This document shows positions 1-4,395 of a DNA stretch of 7,507 nt, piece after piece. Each line of letters opens with the position of its first letter. Within the stretch, counting starts at the first letter, position 1. The stretch lies in assembly GCA_903897205.1 (NCBI GenBank), contig CAIUAS010000260.1:1-7507 (forward strand), in the 5' to 3' direction. Source of the stretch: an uncultured Gammaproteobacteria bacterium (lineage in GTDB: Bacteria > Pseudomonadota > Gammaproteobacteria > CAIUAS01). Both the position numbers and the translations under genes were made by a program. A model generated the notes under the pieces. That model was given only the letters and a program-made list of their open reading frames with translations. It did not search any database and had not been told where the DNA came from.

Positions 1-32
1 ATTGGTCGCCAGAAATTATAAACGGATTTCCC

Positions 33-45
33 CTGGACGCAACTA
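33..45 (+). repeat. Left terminal inverted repeat of the IS6 element (degenerate)
   Basis: CTGGACGCAACTA matches CTGTCGCAACTA of the right end when read inward, with eight identical bases (CGCAACTA), a matching CTG, and a one-base length difference between them. The terminal bases further out differ. The transposase TAG stop (43-45) is part of this repeat. Confidence 0.6.
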
Positions 46-744
46 GGCCGCTAAACCATAAAACTGCTCAAAAACCGGTTGATTCGCCGCCTTACTATGT
101 TGTCTTTTTTTCAACATGCGATGTAATTCAATTCCTGCAAGCGTGGCTTGTGCAGAATAAAATGCGTTGAACCCCATCATTGGGTTCGTAATTCTCTTGA
201 TGCCACGGTGATCTTGCTCAACTATATTATTCAAATACTTTATTTGACGAACCGTTATTTGTACCAGCATTAATCCTAATAAATAAAAAATAATTAACTG
301 GAAATTAATAGCATCAATCCCTGCAATATTCGCACCGCTTTTATCAATGTTGACTTTTTCAGGCAACCCATTTGAACCAATAGCTTTATCAAAAAAGGCT
401 TTAGCAGCAGGCTTATCACGTTTTACAGATAACATGAAATCAACTGTACTACCTGCCTTATCAACAGCACGATACAAATAATGCCACTCACCTTTTACTT
501 TAATATACGTCTCGTCCATACGCCAGCTACTGCCCACTTTTTGTTTGTGATTTTTCCTAAATTCATTTTCAAGCAAAGGCGAATAATAAATAACCCAGTG
601 ATTCAAGGTGGAATGATCAACAGCAACGCCACGCTCTCGCATCAGTTCTTCGATGTCACGATAGCTTAACGAATATGCTACATACCAGCGCACTGCCATT
701 AAGATTAAATCTTTTTGAAAATGTCGCCACTTAAAACTTATCAT
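43..744 (-). CDS. IS6-family DDE transposase, intact
   Basis: This 233-aa protein has the full length expected for the family (IS26 TnpA is 234 aa). It starts with a helix-turn-helix-like region (about residues 15-55, including YRDIEELMRERG), followed by an RNase H-like DDE domain. The catalytic triad is visible as D77 in RMDETYIKV, D134 in NIDKSGAN and E176 in NNIVEQDHRGIKR, followed by the usual K/R-rich helix. The spacing between the second D and E is 41 residues, longer than the classical 34; as I recall, this is normal in the Legionella/Rickettsiella-like branch. The C-terminus (FEQFYGLAA) runs into the terminal repeat. A Shine-Dalgarno AAGGA (753-757) sits 8 nt before the ATG. No frameshift or internal stop is present, so the enzyme may be active. 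It catalyses replicative transposition of its own element. Confidence 0.95.
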   Translation of the reverse strand: MISFKWRHFQKDLILMAVRWYVAYSLSYRDIEELMRERGVAVDHSTLNHWVIYYSPLLENEFRKNHKQKVGSSWRMDETYIKVKGEWHYLYRAVDKAGSTVDFMLSVKRDKPAAKAFFDKAIGSNGLPEKVNIDKSGANIAGIDAINFQLIIFYLLGLMLVQITVRQIKYLNNIVEQDHRGIKRITNPMMGFNAFYSAQATLAGIELHRMLKKRQHSKAANQPVFEQFYGLAA

Positions 745-775
745 CCGCCTGGTCCTTTTGTTAAAATCAAAATTG

Positions 776-781
776 ATTATA
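776..781 (-). promoter_or_regulatory. Candidate -10 element of the transposase promoter
   Basis: On the minus strand a perfect TATAAT lies about 30 nt upstream of the transposase ATG and just inside the right terminal repeat. No good -35 hexamer is seen at 16-18 bp; the best candidate (TCGCAA) lies within the inverted repeat and is weak. An inverted repeat AATCAA-AA-TTGATT (765-778) overlaps it. Whether this drives tnp expression is inferred. Confidence 0.45.
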
Positions 782-793
782 ACCTTGGGACGA

Positions 794-809
794 TAGTTGC
801 GACAGAATC
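794..809 (-). repeat. Right terminal inverted repeat of the IS6 element
   Basis: Read inward this is GATTCTGTCGCAACTA, resembling the GG(C/T)TCTGT(T/C)GCAA ends common in the IS6 family. It is the better-preserved end. It contains an outward-facing TTGCGA (797-802), the position where IS6 elements can offer a -35. No matching -10 follows at 16-18 bp, so a hybrid promoter for apaG is not supported. Confidence 0.65.
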
Positions 810-947
810 ACCTAGCGCCGAGCTGGCAGCATTCGTTGTAAAGTATGTATTCTTATCGACATGGCAATTAAATAGTTATTATGGCAGAATGCGACTACCT
901 CTTTTTTAAAGACAAGCATCGTCCTAGTAATATTAGATATTAAGCTT
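810..947 (+). other. AT-rich leader between the IS end and apaG
   Basis: I see no gene here. A 64-codon frame crosses the IS boundary but has no recognisable product. The only promoter-like pair towards apaG is TCGACA (856-861) and TATTAT (877-882) with a short 15-bp spacer, which is weak. No purine-rich ribosome-binding site precedes the apaG ATG. Confidence 0.4.
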
Positions 948-1319
948 ATGCCAAAAAATATTATTGTTACTGTAAAAACAGCTTACATCCCCACTCAATC
1001 CGATCCAGAAAATTCACAATTTGTTTTTGCTTATACGATTACAATTCACAATAATGGCACTGAAGGCGCAAAGCTATTAACACGGCATTGGATCATTACA
1101 GATGCCCACGGCAATACGCAAGAAGTCAAAGGTGAAGGCGTGCTAGGTCAGCAACCGCATTTAGCCCCAGGCGAAACTTATGAGTACACCAGCGGCACGA
1201 TATTGAATACACCAGTGGGTTGCATGAAAGGCAGTTATCAAATGATCAGCGATACCGGTGAAGCGTTTGACGCTGAAATTCCTTTATTTAGCTTGGCTAT
1301 TCCTGATATTTTGCATTAG
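948..1319 (+). CDS. apaG: ApaG protein (DUF525, fibronectin III-like fold)
   Basis: A complete 123-aa protein, matching the usual ~125 aa of ApaG. The family is a single-domain cytosolic beta-sandwich. The name comes from linkage to apaH in E. coli, and some annotations link it to Co2+/Mg2+ resistance, but its biochemical role is not settled. Diagnostic motifs are visible: HNNG (34-37), RHWIITDAHG (46-55), the signature GEGVLGQQP (62-70), the YEYTSG turn (78-83), and the TPVGCMKGSYQM segment (88-99). ATG 948 is the first usable start: no in-frame ATG, GTG or TTG lies in the short upstream stretch. A Shine-Dalgarno is absent or very weak. In many gammaproteobacteria apaG follows pdxA-ksgA and precedes apaH. 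Here an IS6 element lies directly upstream and an unrelated convergent gene downstream, so the usual cluster is broken. Confidence 0.96.
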   Translation: MPKNIIVTVKTAYIPTQSDPENSQFVFAYTITIHNNGTEGAKLLTRHWIITDAHGNTQEVKGEGVLGQQPHLAPGETYEYTSGTILNTPVGCMKGSYQMISDTGEAFDAEIPLFSLAIPDILH

Positions 1320-1365
1320 ATATTTCATAAGGATACCGCACCGACGCTCACATGGATGCACCTAG

Positions 1366-1383
1366 CCATTTTGTAAAAAATGG
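1366..1383. other. AT-rich hairpin in the convergent intergenic gap
   Basis: CCATTTT-GTAA-AAAATGG forms a 7-bp stem with a 4-nt loop between the 3' ends of apaG (+) and the 921-aa gene (-). It could act as a bidirectional transcription stop, but neither strand has a following T-tract, so a terminator call is weak. The rest of 1320-1444 shows no gene. Confidence 0.3.
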
Positions 1384-1444
1384 TCGCACAATCACTAAAT
1401 AATAAAATTATTAGCTTCAATCAATTTGCTAGAACAACGATGTC

Positions 1445-4210
1445 TCATCTAATATTTATATATTTAGACGCAGGAGATTTAGTCTCATTTTCGCCCTCTT
1501 CCATTGGCTTAAACCAATCGCATGCTTGCTGGTACAATTTAAAGTCTTTCTTCGTGGTAAAATTCTTTCCAAAATCCTTAATACTCAGCTTATTATTTAC
1601 TAACAATCGTTCAAGTTTTCTTGCCGAAAGATCACATAATTTTTTTTCTCCTTCTTGAACGAATGTCCCTAGTTTTTTTATTTGCTTGATAATAGCTTGA
1701 GCATCATCAATCGGCTCCATCCAATCGCATGCTTGATCGTATAATTCAAAATCTACTTTAGTCGTAAAGTTATCTCTAAAATCCCTAATATTCACCTGAT
1801 TATTTACTAACAGTTTCTTAAGATCTCTTGCCGCAAAAACACATTCATCCATCTTAGCTGAATCCGTTTCACTGTTTTGCACGGCTTCACCTAGCTTTTT
1901 TATTTGTTCAATAATGGCCTTCGTAGGGTCTTTGAAAAATAATAAATTTGAAGTATTTGCTCGTTCTGATTTGAGTGATGCTGTTTTATTGGCGTTAGGC
2001 TGTTCACCCGATGGCTGTTGAGAGTTATTTAACTGACCAGAAGCCGCTGGGCCTGCTCGATAATTTAATTGTTTTAACAAAACCTTTTGATTTTCTTCTT
2101 CAACTTTAATGCGATTATCAATATCATCCAGCGTCCTTCTGGCCGCCTTCAACTTTGACTCTTTATGGTATTTATAAACATGCGCGGCAGCCCAAATTAA
2201 GCCTAAGCCAAGTGCTATGCCTAATCCTATCGGGCCTGTAATGACAGCAAGCGAAGCTCCTGCTATTAAAAGAGCGGGGAGCACGAGAAGCCGTACGATT
2301 AATATGCCAGTGCCGGCTCTGCCAATAGTAACCGCAGTGCGATTTAAAGCTTTTTTGGTATTGGTCCACCAATTAGCTTTTACGGTTGTTAAACGCCGTG
2401 CCGCACGATCATCATGGGACTTATAAACCTTTAAAGGCGTTTTGCCATGCGCAACAATAAACCCTTCCAATTTGCGATTTTGAACTTCAAGTTTTTTAAG
2501 ATGTGCTATTTTATCTTTATTATTTTCCAACACATTTTGTAGCTCTATTTCCGCCGCTTTTTCTTTCTTTACCGTTTTATAAGCCTGATAAGCACCCCAT
2601 GCCATACCTATGCCAAACAGGGCAATACCAACAGGATTGGTCAACAACAAGGCTCCAACAACAACCACACCAAGGGCAGTTAAAGCAACCCCAACCCACC
2701 ATCCTATCAAGCCTAACCCAATGCCTCTACCGATAATGTTACCGGCAAACGCAAAGAGCCGCTTAAACGAATTTTGCTTACGAAATTCGGTATGCGCTTC
2801 CGTTTCAAGATGCGCCAGTTGCTTAGCGGTTTTATAAGCCGTACTTTTTTTATTAATACGCTTTAATTCCGCTTCGGTAAAAGCTTTGTTGCGAAACTCA
2901 GGAATGATTGCCACTTCGCTGGGATTAGCGGCATTTAATAATTCGGTTATTTTACTGTTGGCACAGGGGGATATAACGATTAAATTATCTTCATGGCCTG
3001 CTTTTTCTAAACGATCCTTACTGACTTCTTCTATACAATATTCTTCCAGAAGCTGCTGTTTCAGTGGTTTATTGGTAATTTCAGTTTGGTTATCAGATTT
3101 TTCAAGTTCAGATTTACTGAACTTGTTTTTGACGTAATTTGCTAGACTTAAACCTGCTTGTGCTAATGTAACTAAAACACCGACCCCTAAAACAGTCAGT
3201 ATAGCTTTCGGGCTCCAAGTGCTAGTATTATCTTGATCTTGAATCATGTCAGCGGGGTAATAACAAACCCAAAACCAGAGCGAGCCATTGAATAAAAACT
3301 CATATAAATTGTCTAAAATATTGTAATTATTTAAGCGTTCAAGTGCATGAAGGCGGCATTGTTCAAAAGTACTCCTCTCTACAAATACCTTTTTCTTTTC
3401 ATCATAAAATGCGGGATAAATTTCCGCATAAGTCAATAATCGATCACAGAAATCCTGGTTGCTTTTGTAATAAGCAGGCTCTTGATGAATTTTTTGTTTG
3501 AGTAGTTCAATGGCTTGCGCAAAGCTCGCATTAGCATCTGGGAGTAGATTTATTTTACGCGGTTCTTCTACTGTTAATTCCGCGAGAAGCTTGGCTTTTG
3601 CATCGCTGATAACATCTTTAGCCTTTTTTTCAAAAATTTCTGGTAATAATTTTTGGGACAGCCCTATAAAATTCTCATTTTTGTAGTTATTCCACTCCTC
3701 ACCGTTGAGGATTTTTTTAATGTAACTGCGTGGCTTATAATGAAACGTTAAATCGAGCTTACCTTTTTTATTTTTCTCAATCCGCGCTTCAAGGTAATGG
3801 TCTAGCTGCCGTTTTTTTAGCATTTCATTAAAACGCTGCTCGATAGCTTTTTTGGTTGCTTCATTCGCCAGCTCAATATCGCAGCCAATCTCTTTTTTGA
3901 GATTCTTCACCAACCCGTCTAGCTCGTTAGTCTCATTTTTATTGAAAATTTTTGCTATGTACGGTATGGCGCCAATTAGACTAAAAATTAGCCCAAAAGC
4001 ATCTCCGTAAAAATGATTAGCCCCAAACAGATGAGAAAAATCCTTATGACCGAAAACTTGAAAATCACGTCCAGGCGTAAAAGTGCCTTCATCGAGCGCC
4101 GTGTTAAGCGTGGTCATCATTAATATAGCAAACTTAAAGCGGTTGTTATTAAACCTCTCTTTATAATTATTTTCGCCTGGTTCTTTATAGACGGGTATTT
4201 CATCACTCAT
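1445..4210 (-). CDS. Unrecognised 921-aa membrane-hairpin/coiled-coil protein, candidate secreted effector
   Basis: I do not recognise a named family. The ATG at 4210 is preferred to the in-frame GTG at 4216, because AAGGGGGTG (4214-4222), one mismatch from an ideal Shine-Dalgarno, sits 3 nt before the ATG and overlaps the GTG. There is no signal peptide. Residue positions below count from the ATG. A hydrophobic stretch lies at ~70-89, followed by a Lys/Glu-rich helical region at ~95-300. An aromatic patch (LWFWVCYY, ~311-318) precedes a clear membrane segment at ~333-359. Two glycine-rich hydrophobic hairpins follow (~485-545 and ~626-678). They share IGR, (N/G)P(V/I)G, W and (A/V)YK landmarks, and each is followed by a charged coiled-coil-like helix. 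A Gln/Asn/Ser-rich linker (~719-756) leads to two tandem ~69-residue repeats (~764-834, ~838-904) and a Glu-rich tail. The gene lies 185 bp after mfd on the same strand, with its own strong promoter and a PmrA-like box. Duplicated membrane modules, a coiled coil and a C-terminal Glu block suggest a type IV secretion effector acting on host membranes. This is inference; an inner-membrane protein of the bacterium is the alternative. Confidence 0.9.
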   Translation of the reverse strand: MSDEIPVYKEPGENNYKERFNNNRFKFAILMMTTLNTALDEGTFTPGRDFQVFGHKDFSHLFGANHFYGDAFGLIFSLIGAIPYIAKIFNKNETNELDGLVKNLKKEIGCDIELANEATKKAIEQRFNEMLKKRQLDHYLEARIEKNKKGKLDLTFHYKPRSYIKKILNGEEWNNYKNENFIGLSQKLLPEIFEKKAKDVISDAKAKLLAELTVEEPRKINLLPDANASFAQAIELLKQKIHQEPAYYKSNQDFCDRLLTYAEIYPAFYDEKKKVFVERSTFEQCRLHALERLNNYNILDNLYEFLFNGSLWFWVCYYPADMIQDQDNTSTWSPKAILTVLGVGVLVTLAQAGLSLANYVKNKFSKSELEKSDNQTEITNKPLKQQLLEEYCIEEVSKDRLEKAGHEDNLIVISPCANSKITELLNAANPSEVAIIPEFRNKAFTEAELKRINKKSTAYKTAKQLAHLETEAHTEFRKQNSFKRLFAFAGNIIGRGIGLGLIGWWVGVALTALGVVVVGALLLTNPVGIALFGIGMAWGAYQAYKTVKKEKAAEIELQNVLENNKDKIAHLKKLEVQNRKLEGFIVAHGKTPLKVYKSHDDRAARRLTTVKANWWTNTKKALNRTAVTIGRAGTGILIVRLLVLPALLIAGASLAVITGPIGLGIALGLGLIWAAAHVYKYHKESKLKAARRTLDDIDNRIKVEEENQKVLLKQLNYRAGPAASGQLNNSQQPSGEQPNANKTASLKSERANTSNLLFFKDPTKAIIEQIKKLGEAVQNSETDSAKMDECVFAARDLKKLLVNNQVNIRDFRDNFTTKVDFELYDQACDWMEPIDDAQAIIKQIKKLGTFVQEGEKKLCDLSARKLERLLVNNKLSIKDFGKNFTTKKDFKLYQQACDWFKPMEEGENETKSPASKYINIR
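1499..1699 (-). repeat. C-terminal protein repeat, copy 2
   Basis: Encodes about 67 residues running from AIIKQIKKLG to CDWFKPMEE. It is homologous to copy 1 immediately upstream in the coding sense. Shared landmarks are AII.QIKKLG, RLLVNN versus KLLVNN, (I)(R/K)DF...NFTTK, and QACDW.(E/K)P. A 15-bp identical DNA block (CCAATCGCATGCTTG) occurs at 1514-1528 and 1721-1735, 207 bp (69 codons) apart, so the duplication is still visible in DNA. Confidence 0.9.
1709..1921 (-). repeat. C-terminal protein repeat, copy 1
   Basis: Encodes about 71 residues from KAIIEQIKKLG to ACDWMEPID. It carries a 5-residue insertion relative to copy 2, near QNSETDSAK. The pattern looks like a helical module with a conserved FTTK..F.LY..ACDW end; no known domain is recognised. 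Confidence 0.9.
2063..2443 (-). repeat. Membrane-hairpin plus coiled-coil unit, copy 2 (within the 921-aa protein)
   Basis: Landmarks in order: VYK, ~33 residues, IGRAGTGILI, a long hydrophobic Gly-rich stretch, GPIG, then W and VYK, followed by a charged helix (TLDDIDNRIKVEEENQKVLLK). They are collinear with copy 1 at similar spacing, at low residue identity. This is a protein-level duplication with no obvious DNA identity left, so it is older than the C-terminal repeats. Confidence 0.6.
2447..2854 (-). repeat. Membrane-hairpin plus coiled-coil unit, copy 1 (within the 921-aa protein)
   Basis: Landmarks in order: AYK, ~34 residues, IGRGIGLGLI, a hydrophobic Gly/Val-rich hairpin, NPVG, W and AYK, followed by a charged helix containing ELQNVLENNKDKIAHLKKLE. 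It aligns collinearly with copy 2. The hydrophobic part (~55-60 residues) is long enough to cross a membrane twice or insert as a re-entrant hairpin. Confidence 0.6.
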
Positions 4211-4213
4211 AAG

Positions 4214-4222
4214 CACCCCCTT
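4214..4222 (-). promoter_or_regulatory. Strong ribosome-binding site deciding the ATG 4210 start
   Basis: On the coding strand, AAGGGGGTG differs at one position from the anti-16S ideal AAGGAGGTG and lies 3 nt before ATG 4210 (5 nt from the GGGGG core). The longer-frame GTG (4214-4216) falls inside this site, so it is unlikely to be the start. Confidence 0.7.
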
Positions 4223-4249
4223 CAGCTGGCAGTCTATTAACTAGATTTT

Positions 4250-4265
4250 TTATCACTTTATCACT
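4250..4265. repeat. Perfect tandem octamer in the 5' leader
   Basis: TTATCACT occurs twice in direct tandem (4250-4257 and 4258-4265), between the predicted transcription start and the ribosome-binding site of the 921-aa gene. It may be a small protein-binding site or chance; its role is unknown. Confidence 0.5.
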
Positions 4266-4276
4266 ATTAACTTTTA

Positions 4277-4285
4277 ATTATAACA
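4277..4285 (-). promoter_or_regulatory. Extended -10 promoter element for the 921-aa gene
   Basis: On the minus strand this reads TGTTATAAT, a perfect TATAAT with the extended TGn motif. Transcription would start near 4270, giving a leader of about 60 nt. No consensus -35 is present at 17 bp; that position is occupied by the CTTAAG repeat box. This fits an activator-dependent or extended -10 promoter. Confidence 0.7.
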
Positions 4286-4292
4286 GCCAAAC

Positions 4293-4309
4293 CTTAAGGT
4301 TTCCTTAAG
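4293..4309 (-). promoter_or_regulatory. Candidate PmrA-type operator, CTTAAG-N5-CTTAAG
   Basis: Two identical CTTAAG half-sites (4293-4298 and 4304-4309) are separated by 5 bp, an 11-bp period, and end 10 bp upstream of the TATAAT. The family consensus for PmrA (BasR) is (C/T)TTAA(G/T)-N5-(C/T)TTAA(G/T), and the Legionella/Coxiella version is a tandem cTTAAT. The spacing to the -10 is the one used by OmpR/PhoB-type activators that replace a -35. The half-sites are palindromic and a 14-bp palindrome AAACCTTAAGGTTT (4289-4302) overlaps the box, so a different dimeric regulator or a short hairpin is the alternative. Confidence 0.6.
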
Positions 4310-4310
4310 A

Positions 4311-4332
4311 GCGCCGCGCGGCACGGCCCGCG
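4311..4332. other. GC-only islet with palindrome upstream of the promoter
   Basis: Twenty-one of 22 bases are G or C, in an otherwise AT-rich spacer. It contains the perfect palindrome GCCGCGCGGC (4313-4322) and a 5-bp GC stem CGCGG/CCGCG with a 6-nt loop (4317-4332). It could be part of mfd transcript termination or a protein site, but no T-tract follows. The adjacent 4333-4395 shows nothing further. Confidence 0.4.
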
Positions 4333-4395
4333 AATTGACTCACATAAGTCTAAACAAAGAAAGTGGACTAACAGCCAGGAAGCTTAAATATTACG

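Larger units (their letters stand above)
30..809 (-). mobile_element. IS6-family insertion sequence, near-complete
   Basis: A compact element of about 780 bp carries a single transposase gene that fills nearly all of it, as is typical of the IS6/IS26 family. The right end reads inward as GATTCTGTCGCAACTA (809 to 794). The left end contains a related CTGGACGCAACTA (33-45), so the ends form imperfect terminal inverted repeats. The transposase stop codon lies inside the left repeat. The outermost bases on the left do not match those on the right, so the left boundary is approximate. No 8-bp target duplication is visible between the flanks. IS6 elements move by replicative cointegrate formation and often leave such asymmetric junctions after recombination. 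Boundaries are inferred; the element's identity is secure from its transposase. Confidence 0.85.

Noticed and set aside
2..46. A short forward frame at the left edge containing VARNYK, faintly like the ARNY motif of UPF0102/YraN, cut by the IS.
   Set aside because: Only six or seven residues match, the diagnostic GEID is absent, and no continuation is found right of the IS; chance is as likely.
797..802. Outward TTGCGA in the IS right end as a -35 for a hybrid promoter driving apaG.
   Set aside because: The sequence 16-18 bp downstream is GC-rich and has no -10-like hexamer.
715..909. A 64-codon forward frame crossing the right end of the IS element.
   Set aside because: It runs antisense over the transposase start, spans the IS boundary, and has no recognisable motif or ribosome-binding site.
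4293..4309. CTTAAGG-TTT-CCTTAAG as an intrinsic terminator of mfd.
   Set aside because: The stem is AT-rich and neither strand has a T-tract after it; the direct-repeat spacing and distance to the -10 fit an operator better.
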